48,086 nucleotides of DNA from positions 1 to 48,086 of the forward strand of contig CAJXZG010000036.1 of assembly GCA_913063265.1 (NCBI GenBank), in the 5' to 3' direction. The notes under the pieces were generated by a model, which saw only the letters and a list, made by a program, of their open reading frames with translations, ran no database searches and was not told where the DNA came from. Both the position numbers and the translations under genes were made by a program. The stretch is from an uncultured Prolixibacteraceae bacterium (GTDB lineage Bacteria > Bacteroidota > Bacteroidia > Bacteroidales > Prolixibacteraceae). Below are positions 1 through 7,545 of this stretch, piece after piece (the first letter of the stretch is position 1; each line of letters begins with the position of its first letter).

Positions 1-1
1 A

Positions 2-700
2 TCTTTTGATGGCGAAACATTTAGTACGGAGTCTTCAAAAATAAGAAGCGATTTGGGCAAAAATTATTATGCAACACAAACATGGAGCAACATTCCTGAA
101 GAAGATGGAAGAACAATACAAATTGCATGGATGAGAGGCGGAGAATTTCCGGATATGCCATTTAACGGTCAAATGTCTTTCCCTTGTGAGTTATCACTGA
201 CCAAATTTAGTTTTGGTTATAAATTAATCAGAAAGCCGATAAGGGAAATCGAAAATCTCCATGGAAAACGTCATAGCTGGACGAATAAAGTTTTAATACC
301 GGGGTTAAGTACAAACAAAACCAGAAGTGTTAAAGGAGATTGTCTTCATATTATTGGGGATTTCGACTTAAAAACATCAGATAGATTTGGTTTTTTTATT
401 CGAAACAATAAAAAAGTAACCGGTACAGAAATTGAGTACAATGTAAAGCGGGGAGCACTCAACGTATTCAACACAATAGTTCCGGTGGTTCCGGTAGACA
501 ATAAGATTTCTTTGGAAATACTGATAGACAGATCTTCAGTTGAAATATTTGCCAATGGTGGACAAAGTGTGGTTTCCAACTGTTTTGTTCCGGCAGAAGG
601 AGCTGAAAATGTTGTTTTGTACACAACAGGTGGTGAGTTGGGAATTGAAAATCTTGAAATTTATGAGATGAACTCTATTTGGGAGGATGTAAGAAAATAA
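2..700 (+). CDS. Glycoside hydrolase family 32 (levanase/fructan hydrolase), C-terminal part
   Basis: The frame is open from the first bases, so the gene starts outside the window and only about 232 residues are visible. What remains is the end of the five-blade propeller and the C-terminal beta-sandwich of GH32. The sequence RTIQIAWMRG, then FNGQMSFPCELSL, matches the conserved GH32 region before the sandwich, and DRSSVEIFANGG is the hallmark of the GH32 C-terminal domain. Family members hydrolyse beta-fructosidic bonds in levan, inulin or sucrose. The catalytic nucleophile and acid/base lie in the missing N-terminal part, so substrate cannot be judged. An in-frame TTG at 53 could be mistaken for a start, but GH32 sequence continues upstream of it. 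A strong bidirectional hairpin follows the stop. Confidence 0.85.
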   Translation, partial: SFDGETFSTESSKIRSDLGKNYYATQTWSNIPEEDGRTIQIAWMRGGEFPDMPFNGQMSFPCELSLTKFSFGYKLIRKPIREIENLHGKRHSWTNKVLIPGLSTNKTRSVKGDCLHIIGDFDLKTSDRFGFFIRNNKKVTGTEIEYNVKRGALNVFNTIVPVVPVDNKISLEILIDRSSVEIFANGGQSVVSNCFVPAEGAENVVLYTTGGELGIENLEIYEMNSIWEDVRK

Positions 701-723
701 CCAAAACATAGATATTTAAATGT

Positions 724-760
724 AAAAAAACAGGGTGATTTTAAAATCACCCTGTTTTTT
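724..760. terminator. Bidirectional intrinsic terminator
   Basis: A perfect palindrome of 14-base arms occupies 729-756 (AACAGGGTGATTTT and its complement). It is flanked by an A-run on the left and a T-run on the right, so it can terminate transcription from both sides. It lies between the converging GH32 gene and the peptidase E gene, whose stop codon starts at 759. Confidence 0.85.
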
Positions 761-1466
761 ATTTCATCAGAAAGCTGAAATCTTCTTCTTCAGAAAGTTC
801 AACGGGTTTATTCCCTTTCTTAAAAATCCGGCAAGGACGGTTGCCAATAAGGCTTAGTGTTTTATTTTCAAGTTTAAACATGGTACCTTCTCTCAATCCC
901 GCAACATATGTATTTGGATTGATTTCCAAAAACTCCTCAATTCGTTGTTCCCGTGTTTCTCCTGCATGCCCGTCAGGATTTGCATCCAGATAATGTGGAT
1001 TAATCTGGAATGGAATTAATCCGGTACAATCAAAACCCAGCGGATCGATAATTGGCATATCATTGGTTGTGCGTAATGTAGGGCATGCTACATTGGAACC
1101 TGCACTCCAGCCAATATATGGTGTTCCGTTAATAACTTTTTCTCTTACTGGATTCATCAGTTTCTGTTCGTGTAACATACGAACAAGTTGCCATGTATTT
1201 CCGCCTCCAACTACAATAGCTTTAGCATTTTCAATGGCTTTTACCGGATTATCGAAAGTATGAATTCCAACTACATGATGACCGATTTCAGAAAAGCGTT
1301 CCTCTACTTTTGCACAATACTCATCAAAAGGAAAAGTTACAGCAGCATAAGGAATAAATATTGCTTTTATGGATTTTTCACCAAGAAATTTTTTTATTTC
1401 ATTCTTTGGATAATCAAGGTATGGTTGACCCGGTAGTGTTGAATTACTTAATAATAACAGTTTCAT
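759..1466 (-). CDS. pepE: Peptidase E (alpha-aspartyl dipeptidase, family S51)
   Basis: A 235-residue cytosolic peptidase that removes N-terminal aspartate from dipeptides such as Asp-Leu. It resembles Escherichia coli PepE along its whole length: the start MKLLLLSNSTLPG, the segment VVGGGNTWQL near residue 86, the nucleophile elbow GWSAGSN with Ser121, TTNDMPI with Asp136 and INPHY with His158. These correspond to the Ser/Asp/His set of the enterobacterial enzyme. The length is normal for the family (about 230). The gene is followed by the shared terminator at 724-760 and preceded by the creatininase-family gene on the same strand, about 80 bp away, so co-transcription is possible but not shown. 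Confidence 0.93.
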   Translation of the reverse strand: MKLLLLSNSTLPGQPYLDYPKNEIKKFLGEKSIKAIFIPYAAVTFPFDEYCAKVEERFSEIGHHVVGIHTFDNPVKAIENAKAIVVGGGNTWQLVRMLHEQKLMNPVREKVINGTPYIGWSAGSNVACPTLRTTNDMPIIDPLGFDCTGLIPFQINPHYLDANPDGHAGETREQRIEEFLEINPNTYVAGLREGTMFKLENKTLSLIGNRPCRIFKKGNKPVELSEEEDFSFLMK

Positions 1467-1545
1467 TAATTTGAAGTTATAAATTACAAGATCAAATTAA
1501 CGAACTTTGATTTCAACAGCAAATGATTTTGCGCAGTGAAACAAA

Positions 1546-2310
1546 TCATTCATAAAGATTTTTAGCATCGCATTCAGCCATTTCTACAAAAAAATCAGCA
1601 ATTTTTGTGGTCAAGTCGTCAAGATACTTTTTACCTTTTTCACTTGTTGCTTTTTTAGGATTTCCAACACCTGTATCAACAGATACTTTGTTCCACTGCC
1701 GTGGCATCCATGCAGTTTTATCTCTTATTGTGGAAAGATTTGACTGTTTTACATTTCCTTCTCCCGCTTGTTCAAGAGGAAGGACAAGTTCCGGGAAATA
1801 ATGCAAAATTACACTGGTTTCCATTTCTCCGGCATGGTCTCCTTCATGTTCAAAATATTGCGATAGGTCAAGTATCTTAAACCACTCAATCAAACTGATT
1901 AACATTTCGGGAAATTGTGGTTGTATTTCCCTAATCATAGGTTTAAAATCATTTCCACCATGACCGTTCATCAAAATTAATTTTCCGATTCCCTGTCTGT
2001 TAAGCGCTTCAACAATATCTTTAAAAATTATGGTTTGAGTGGAGGGCTTTGTATGTAAACAAAAAGGCAAATCAATTTGTCCCGGATTTTGAACTCCGAG
2101 AGGAATAGTTGGAAGTACCATTATTTTTGCTCCTTTTTCCCATGCTTTTTGGGCTGCTTCTTCAGTTATTTTTCCAGTTTCAAGAGAATCTGTTCCATAA
2201 GGTAAATGGTAATTGTGTGGTTCAGTTGCTCCCCAGGGCAAAACAGCAAGCTCATATTTTTCATTTTTAACTTGCTTCCAGTTGGTTTGTTCTAAAATAA
2301 ATGGTTTCAT
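1546..2310 (-). CDS. Creatininase-family amidohydrolase
   Basis: A 254-residue metal-dependent amidohydrolase of the creatininase family (creatinine amidohydrolase, MftE and ArfB type enzymes). The metal-binding signatures are present: GATEPHNYHLPYGTD near residues 28-42, NGHGGN near 113 and the HAGEMETS block near 157. The usual HG after the first Glu is replaced by HN, but the His and Asp ligands remain. The substrate is unknown: the family covers creatinine, formamides of pterin/flavin precursors and mycofactocin peptides. No neighbour suggests a pathway, so I leave it at family level. Cytosolic, with no signal peptide. Confidence 0.85.
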   Translation of the reverse strand: MKPFILEQTNWKQVKNEKYELAVLPWGATEPHNYHLPYGTDSLETGKITEEAAQKAWEKGAKIMVLPTIPLGVQNPGQIDLPFCLHTKPSTQTIIFKDIVEALNRQGIGKLILMNGHGGNDFKPMIREIQPQFPEMLISLIEWFKILDLSQYFEHEGDHAGEMETSVILHYFPELVLPLEQAGEGNVKQSNLSTIRDKTAWMPRQWNKVSVDTGVGNPKKATSEKGKKYLDDLTTKIADFFVEMAECDAKNLYE

Positions 2311-2373
2311 AAAATAATTTGAATTTTATATCGAATTTACTTACGGTTTGATTTAACATGAATTGGAAAACGA

Positions 2374-3192
2374 TTATTTGAATCTAAGTAAAGTTATTCC
2401 AACCACAAATGGGGTAAGTTCGGGGCCTTTGTCTTTTTTAAAAAACGGAGTTAATTCATATTTTGCATAAAAATTTATCCATCTGTATCCCGTTTTAAAC
2501 ATCAATCCGTATTTAAAGTTTTGTAAAGAATAATTATCTGTTATTTTCAAGCGGTGCATTTGCCCGGTCCGGTAGGATACTTTTGTGTAACTCACAATTC
2601 TATACGAAAAATACATTCCGGAAGAAAAGTATAACCTGTTTCTGTAATTGTTGATAGGAATCTGAATTTCGGCCAACAGAGGCAGTGTTACTGAAAAGAG
2701 AAAAAGTTTAGAACGTTGATTATCGCCTAAAAAGAAATGTTTAGGAACGATTACATCATTTTCATTACGTTCGATTGTGGTAGAGTCATTAAGCCTGTAA
2801 TATTGATATTCAAGACCTATGCCGGTTACCAGTCCAAAGTTATTCCGATTTCTTTGTAAGCCAATACTTTGTTGAATAAGATTTAGGTTCCACGAACTCG
2901 AACGAATCATCTCATTTTTCATAAATTCACTTTCGTAACCTGTATAATCTTTGTTTAAAAAAGTATTAAATCCTAAATCGATCCCTGCCCAGTGTCCGAC
3001 AAATTTATCTTCCCAAAAATTAAAACTACCGGAATTCAGATTAAGGTTTTTTAATATCTCCTCGGCATTTTTACGAATGGGAACAATGGTATCGTTATCC
3101 GATGCGAAAGAATTGAAATTCAATGAAAGAAATCCGGTCAAAAAAATAATTATCAGGAATGTGTTTATTTTATTGAAATATTTATTCTTCAT
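2374..3192 (-). CDS. Exported beta-barrel-like protein of unknown function
   Basis: A 272-residue protein with a clear N-terminal signal segment (hydrophobic LIIIFLTGFLSL, then a polar stretch ending near residue 30). The rest is rich in alternating aromatic and polar residues, typical of small Bacteroidota outer-membrane beta-barrels of the PorT/OMP_b-brl type. Examples are RLYFSSGMYFSYRIV and INFYAKYELTPFF, with a final strand ending in LRFK. I recognise no specific family and assign no function. A TAAATTTG -7 element at 3227-3234 sits about 35 bases before the start codon, in a region divergent from the helicase gene. Confidence 0.7.
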   Translation of the reverse strand: MKNKYFNKINTFLIIIFLTGFLSLNFNSFASDNDTIVPIRKNAEEILKNLNLNSGSFNFWEDKFVGHWAGIDLGFNTFLNKDYTGYESEFMKNEMIRSSSWNLNLIQQSIGLQRNRNNFGLVTGIGLEYQYYRLNDSTTIERNENDVIVPKHFFLGDNQRSKLFLFSVTLPLLAEIQIPINNYRNRLYFSSGMYFSYRIVSYTKVSYRTGQMHRLKITDNYSLQNFKYGLMFKTGYRWINFYAKYELTPFFKKDKGPELTPFVVGITLLRFK

Positions 3193-3226
3193 TTTTGATG
3201 GATTTTTCTTGAAGATGCTGAAGTAA

Positions 3227-3234
3227 CAAATTTA
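3227..3234 (-). promoter_or_regulatory. Bacteroidota -7 promoter element for the 2374-3192 gene
   Basis: On the minus strand this reads TAAATTTG, an exact match to TAnnTTTG. No convincing -33 TTG is visible at the usual distance, so support comes from the -7 element and its position 35 bases before the start codon. Confidence 0.45.
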
Positions 3235-3374
3235 ATAGATAAACCCTTATTTATATCGAAATTCCATTTAAAAAAATATCACAGTTCATTTTGAAGAGAT
3301 CATTCAAAAAGTAATACCTAAAGTTAATATACCAAAGAAATCTTTATAAATCCCTGAAATTCATTTTAAAAGAG

Positions 3375-3382
3375 TACCTTTG
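3375..3382 (+). promoter_or_regulatory. Bacteroidota -7 promoter element for the helicase gene
   Basis: TACCTTTG matches TAnnTTTG exactly and lies 25 bases before the helicase ATG. The -33 region is weak. The element is back to back with the minus-strand promoter at 3227-3234. Confidence 0.5.
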
Positions 3383-3407
3383 CCGCCTGTATTTTTAGAA
3401 AGACTTA

Positions 3408-5075
3408 ATGACATTATTTAACGAAATGGGTTTGAGTGCCGAAATTCAATCGGCAGTTGAAGCGTTGGGATTCGTTCAGCCCACTCCGGTTCAGGAGAAA
3501 GTAATTCCTTTTTTACTCGAAAACAACCAGGATTTGGTAGCATTGGCGCAAACAGGAACAGGTAAAACTGCAGCTTTTGGACTGCCAATTATCCAGCAAA
3601 TCGATGCTGAAAGCAAAACTGTTCAGGCTTTGATTTTAAGCCCAACCCGTGAACTGGCAATACAAATTGGGAAAGATCTGGAAAATTTCTCAAAAAACCT
3701 TAAGCAAGTTAAAATTGCCGTTGTATATGGCGGAGCAGATATAAAAAAACAAATTAAGGACATAGAAAAAGGAGCTCAGATTGTAGTAGGAACTCCGGGT
3801 CGTACTCTCGATTTAATTCAAAGAAGCAAATTAAAAGTTAATAAAATAGAGTGGGTTGTTCTGGATGAAGCAGACGAAATGCTTTCAATGGGCTTTAAAG
3901 ATGATTTGGACGGTATACTTGAAAATACACCTGATACAAAACAAACACTTCTTTTTTCCGCAACAATGCCAAAAGAGATTGTAGCGATTTCAAAAAAATA
4001 CATGCACGATATTCATGAGATTTCTGTTGGGAAAAAGAATACCGGAACTGCCAATGTGGAGCATAATTACTACCTGGTACATGCAAAAGATCGTTATTTA
4101 GCGTTAAAACGAATTGCGGATGTAAATCCAAATGTTTACGGGATTATATTTTGCAGGACACGGGCAGAAACTAAAGATGTTGCAGATAAACTAATGCAGG
4201 ATGGTTACAATGCCGATGCATTACATGGCGATCTTTCGCAGGCACAGCGCGATTTTGTGATGTCCCGTTTCAGAGGTAAACATTTACAAATGTTGGTAGC
4301 TACTGATGTTGCAGCGCGTGGACTGGATGTTAACGATTTAACACACGTTATCAATTATAACCTGCCTGATGATCCGGAAGTTTATATACATAGAAGCGGA
4401 CGAACCGGGCGTGCAGGGAAACGCGGTATCTCCGTTACCTTAATTCACATGCGTGAAAAGGGAAAATTAAAACAGGTTGAAAAAACAGTAAATCAACCCT
4501 TTATTAAAAAGTTGGTTCCTTCAGGAAGGGAAATTTGTGAAAAGCAATTGTTTAATTTGATTGACAAAGTTGAAAAGGTAGAAGTCAATAACGAACAAAT
4601 AGGTGAGTTTATGCCGGTTATTTATAAAAAACTTGCCTGGCTTGAACGTGAAGAATTAATAAAACATTTTGTTTCGGTAGAGTTTAACCGTTTCCTGAAA
4701 TACTATGAAAATTCGATCGATATTAATGTTGATGAATCACGGCATATTGAAAAAGAAAAACGCGGAGATAGAAAAGGGAAACGACGCGAAGATCGAATTC
4801 GTGGAGATCGCGGAAAAAGCAGAGGAGGTTCTTTTAATTTTTCAAGATACTTTTTTAACCTCGGTAAAAAGAACGGGGTAAATAAACGGGCGATACTCGA
4901 TTTAATAAATCAAAATACAAAAGGTAAAAGCATTGAAATTGGCAATATTGATGTTTTAAAGAGTTTTTCATTTTTTGAAATCGATTCACGTTTTGAAAAA
5001 GACATAACAAAAGCATTTAAAAACGTACGATTTAAGGGGCAAAAAGTAAATATTGAACTGGCAAAAAAGAAGTAA
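3408..5075 (+). CDS. DEAD-box RNA helicase with DbpA-type RNA-binding tail
   Basis: An ATP-dependent RNA helicase of 555 residues, likely acting in ribosome assembly, RNA turnover or cold adaptation. The core is complete: Q motif with PTPVQ at residues 25-29, motif I AQTGTGKT 47-54, PTREL 79-83, TPGR 129-132, DEAD 153-156, SAT 184-186, ARGLDV 303-308 and HRSGRTGRAG 328-337. A linker near 455-475 is rich in Arg, Lys, Asp and Gly. The last ~75 residues (from NLGKKNGVNKRAIL) look like the DbpA/CsdA RNA-binding domain, which in E. coli DbpA targets 23S rRNA. It could be called DeaD/CsdA-like; orthology within the family is not decidable here. It converges with the AAA ATPase gene, leaving 14 bases between stops. 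Confidence 0.93.
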   Translation: MTLFNEMGLSAEIQSAVEALGFVQPTPVQEKVIPFLLENNQDLVALAQTGTGKTAAFGLPIIQQIDAESKTVQALILSPTRELAIQIGKDLENFSKNLKQVKIAVVYGGADIKKQIKDIEKGAQIVVGTPGRTLDLIQRSKLKVNKIEWVVLDEADEMLSMGFKDDLDGILENTPDTKQTLLFSATMPKEIVAISKKYMHDIHEISVGKKNTGTANVEHNYYLVHAKDRYLALKRIADVNPNVYGIIFCRTRAETKDVADKLMQDGYNADALHGDLSQAQRDFVMSRFRGKHLQMLVATDVAARGLDVNDLTHVINYNLPDDPEVYIHRSGRTGRAGKRGISVTLIHMREKGKLKQVEKTVNQPFIKKLVPSGREICEKQLFNLIDKVEKVEVNNEQIGEFMPVIYKKLAWLEREELIKHFVSVEFNRFLKYYENSIDINVDESRHIEKEKRGDRKGKRREDRIRGDRGKSRGGSFNFSRYFFNLGKKNGVNKRAILDLINQNTKGKSIEIGNIDVLKSFSFFEIDSRFEKDITKAFKNVRFKGQKVNIELAKKK

Positions 5076-5089
5076 ATCAAAAAATGCAA

Positions 5090-6220
5090 TTACCTGAGAT
5101 TGATAGTTTTAAGCCATGCTTTATAAAGGGGATCCAGAATAATATATGATTTACCCTGTTTGTCAATAATTTCCTTTTTTAACAAAGCTTTTCGAATTCT
5201 TAAAACGTTTGCCGAAGTACCAAGATTGTATTTCTCAATTGTATGTTTTGAGCTGAGATGTTTTTCATTTCGAATCATTGCTTTAAGGTAGTTAACCTGA
5301 GTAGAGGTGAGTTCATCTGTAATAGTTTGAAAGAGAAGGCTGAGTTGAAGAATTAAACTTTCATGGGCATCTTGAACAATTTCTGCGCTACAGTTGACAT
5401 TGGTTCTAAACCAGGTTTGTTGCGCCAGTTGCTGTACATAGTATGGGTGGCACTCAACCAACTGAGCTATTGCTTTAGCCTCTGAAGAAGCAATGGTTTT
5501 ACCGGTTTCCTTAAATTTCTTTTTTATAAACCGGATCCAGTCTGTCTCTGCAATTTTTTCCAGAAATATAATATCACCAAATTTATAAAATGGCATCGAG
5601 GATGATGTAAAAACATCCATTAACATATGTCGTTTACTTCCATATAAGCAGTAAGTTACATTTTGGTGTTTTTGCCAGTTTGCCCTAAGTTTCTTTTGTA
5701 CTGCAAGTTGGTTCGGAAGTTCAGCAATATTTTGAAATTCATCTATACAAATGACAAAATTTACTCCTTTGGCTTTAGCTATTTTTTCTGGTAGGTTTAA
5801 TATATCATCCGGATTTTTTTTTACTTCTTTCCAATCAAGTCCAAGAGAAATTTCGCTTACATTGTCGGGGCTAAATGAAATTTTGGGAATTATCTGTCCA
5901 AAAAAGTTTTTTGCATTTTCCGTTATTTCTTCAAGTTTTGAAGCCGAAGCTTTTAATACCTGTTGTGCAAGTAGTTGGTAAAATTGTTCTTCAGTTCTGA
6001 TGTTGAACAAATCGATAAAACAGAATTTAAGTTTTTTGTTTTTTTGTTGTGCCTGTACAGCTGCTTTGGCAACAAGAGATGATTTCCCCCATCTTCTGGG
6101 AGAAATAAGGATGGTGCTTGTTAATGAAGAAAAATTAAATAATAACCTTTCAAGTTCTTGCTTTCGGTTGGTGAAATTTTTCTCAACAGCTAGTTTGCCA
6201 AATACAAAAGGTGCAGCCAT
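5090..6220 (-). CDS. AAA ATPase of the archaeal/COG1672-like P-loop class
   Basis: An ATPase of 376 residues if started at the ATG at 6220; an in-frame ATG at 6238 would add six residues. Numbered from 6238, Walker A is SPRRWGKSS (46-54, with Lys52) and Walker B is FVICIDEFQNI with Asp166 and Glu167. The C-terminal ~70 residues look like a winged helix (HTIEKYNLGTSANVLRIRKAL). Such stand-alone ATPases are common in archaea and Bacteroidetes; their role is mostly unknown. I prefer 6220 because the TAAATTTG promoter element at 6240-6247 would place transcription start near 6233, leaving the upstream ATG outside the message. Three tandem 15-bp repeats overlap its -33 element, suggesting a dedicated regulator or self-regulation. 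Confidence 0.8.
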   Translation of the reverse strand: MAAPFVFGKLAVEKNFTNRKQELERLLFNFSSLTSTILISPRRWGKSSLVAKAAVQAQQKNKKLKFCFIDLFNIRTEEQFYQLLAQQVLKASASKLEEITENAKNFFGQIIPKISFSPDNVSEISLGLDWKEVKKNPDDILNLPEKIAKAKGVNFVICIDEFQNIAELPNQLAVQKKLRANWQKHQNVTYCLYGSKRHMLMDVFTSSSMPFYKFGDIIFLEKIAETDWIRFIKKKFKETGKTIASSEAKAIAQLVECHPYYVQQLAQQTWFRTNVNCSAEIVQDAHESLILQLSLLFQTITDELTSTQVNYLKAMIRNEKHLSSKHTIEKYNLGTSANVLRIRKALLKKEIIDKQGKSYIILDPLYKAWLKTINLR

Positions 6221-6239
6221 AAAGTGTAAATCTACCATA

Positions 6240-6270
6240 CAAATTTAGCAATTTTAAATAAACTTACAAA
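6240..6270 (-). promoter_or_regulatory. Promoter of the AAA ATPase gene
   Basis: On the minus strand, TTTG (6267-6270), 19 bases, then TAAATTTG (6240-6247). This is a full match to the Bacteroidota -33/-7 consensus with ideal spacing. The -33 element lies inside the first copy of the 15-bp repeat. Confidence 0.6.
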
Positions 6271-6305
6271 AGTGTAACTTACAAAAATGTAACTTACAAA
6301 AATGT
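6261..6305. repeat. Three tandem 15-bp direct repeats
   Basis: AACTTACAAAAGTGT (6261-6275) is followed by two exact copies of AACTTACAAAAATGT (6276-6290, 6291-6305), and a partial AA(G) continues. The array fills almost the whole gap between the TfoX-like stop and the ATPase promoter and covers its -33 element. Candidate operator. Confidence 0.85.
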
Positions 6306-6308
6306 AAG

Positions 6309-6656
6309 CTATTTGATTTTTCTTTTACTCGATTTTGCCCTGGGATTATATTCCAGGCATCTTTCAATCCAATCGGTAAGGTCTTCGTCCATATCAATAC
6401 CATCAGGGCTAATCATTAAAAACCCTTTCATGGAATCCGGATTTTTATCCATCATCCTGCAGTCTTCATTTTTTAGATAATGATGTTCATCTTCCGGTGC
6501 AATTCTTACCATAAGTTCATCCTTAAAAACACCACAAAGAAGTTTATTGTCAACTAAAAAACAAAAACCACCAAACATTTTTTTCTCTTCGGCTTTTATA
6601 TGTTTTTCGTTTAAAATAAGTCTGATACGATCGGCCAAAAATTCATTATAAGGCAT
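6309..6656 (-). CDS. TfoX N-terminal-domain protein
   Basis: A small cytosolic protein of 115 residues with the TfoX_N fold signature: KKMFGGFCFLVDNKLLCGV followed by ELMVRIAP. In gammaproteobacteria full-length TfoX/Sxy regulates competence. Stand-alone N-terminal domains are widespread and their role is unknown, so a competence role should not be assumed. I chose the ATG at 6656, which starts MPYNEFLADRIR, rather than a longer frame to 6737, because upstream residues do not look like the family and overlap the phosphatase gene extensively. With this start the genes overlap by 11 bases, which suggests translational coupling. The C-terminus is basic (RAKSSKRKIK). Confidence 0.8.
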   Translation of the reverse strand: MPYNEFLADRIRLILNEKHIKAEEKKMFGGFCFLVDNKLLCGVFKDELMVRIAPEDEHHYLKNEDCRMMDKNPDSMKGFLMISPDGIDMDEDLTDWIERCLEYNPRAKSSKRKIK

Positions 6657-7440
6657 GCTTAACCAGTTTAATAAGTTCGGGATGAAGTATTTTGTTGGAT
6701 GCAATAATGGTAAAATTGCGCATATGGTTTTCGTCATTGAATTTAAAGTTCAACGGTTTTCCATCGATATCAGTTACTATTCCACCGGCTTCTTCCACCA
6801 GCAATGCCGGTCCTGCAATATCCCAGATTTTTGTAGTTTGATTTATACAGGCACCTAGTTTTCCATCGGCGGTATAACAGAAATCTACCAAACTATTTGT
6901 TGACCGTATATTTCTAACATTATTTACAACACGCTCTATAATTTTAGCCTCTTTAGCTGTTTTCCCTGGCTCATCGGAATAATCAAGTGAGTAAGCAGCC
7001 AGTATATTTTTCAGATCCGATTCAGTTGAAACAGAAATTGGTTGGTTATTTTTTGAAGCTCCCTTTCCTTTCTCGGCAAAATAAAGTTCGTTTTGCACAG
7101 GTAAAAAACAGCCGGATTGAATTGGCTCAAAATTTTTCAAAAGGCATATTATTACTCCGAACCAGGGAAGTTGAACAGCAAAATTTGAAGTACCGTCAAG
7201 AGGATCAATTACCCAGGTAAATTCTGAATTTTTGTTTTGAAATCCGGTTTCCTCACCTAAAGTGTTATGGCCAGGAAAATCATGGTTGATGATTTCAATG
7301 ATTTTTTTTTCAGAATTAATATCCGCTTTTGTGACAATATTACTCTGATTCTCTTTCAAGGAATAACTTTCCAGATTCCCAAAGTTTTCAAGAAGGATTT
7401 CTCCGGCATTCTGCAGGGCTCGAATTAATGTATTTTTCAT
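6646..7440 (-). CDS. Inositol monophosphatase family phosphatase
   Basis: A 264-residue Mg-dependent phosphatase of the inositol monophosphatase/SuhB/CysQ superfamily. Visible metal ligands are LGEETG (Glu63/Glu64) and WVIDPLDGTSNF (Asp79, Asp82), with the second motif WDIAGPALLVEEAGG near the C-terminus. The substrate could be myo-inositol phosphate, PAP or another sugar phosphate; sequence alone does not decide. I start at the ATG at 7440 (MKNTLIRALQ). A longer frame to 7521 would run into the start of the divergent methyltransferase-like gene and adds residues unlike the family. Overlaps the downstream TfoX-like start by 11 bases. Confidence 0.88.
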   Translation of the reverse strand: MKNTLIRALQNAGEILLENFGNLESYSLKENQSNIVTKADINSEKKIIEIINHDFPGHNTLGEETGFQNKNSEFTWVIDPLDGTSNFAVQLPWFGVIICLLKNFEPIQSGCFLPVQNELYFAEKGKGASKNNQPISVSTESDLKNILAAYSLDYSDEPGKTAKEAKIIERVVNNVRNIRSTNSLVDFCYTADGKLGACINQTTKIWDIAGPALLVEEAGGIVTDIDGKPLNFKFNDENHMRNFTIIASNKILHPELIKLVKHAL

Positions 7441-7545
7441 GCACCTAAATTTTAAGTAATTAAAACTACTGCATTTTTTAAAAATCAAAGTAAGGTCGTC
7501 AACATTTTTTATAATTTGCACTCATCATTTAAACCAATTAAAACT

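Noticed and set aside
53..700. Reading the GH32 fragment as a complete gene starting at TTG 53
   Set aside because: The same frame is open back to the window start and codes for GH32-like residues before 53, so the true start is outside.
6309..6656. Competence role for the TfoX-like protein
   Set aside because: Only the N-terminal domain is present and no competence genes are nearby.
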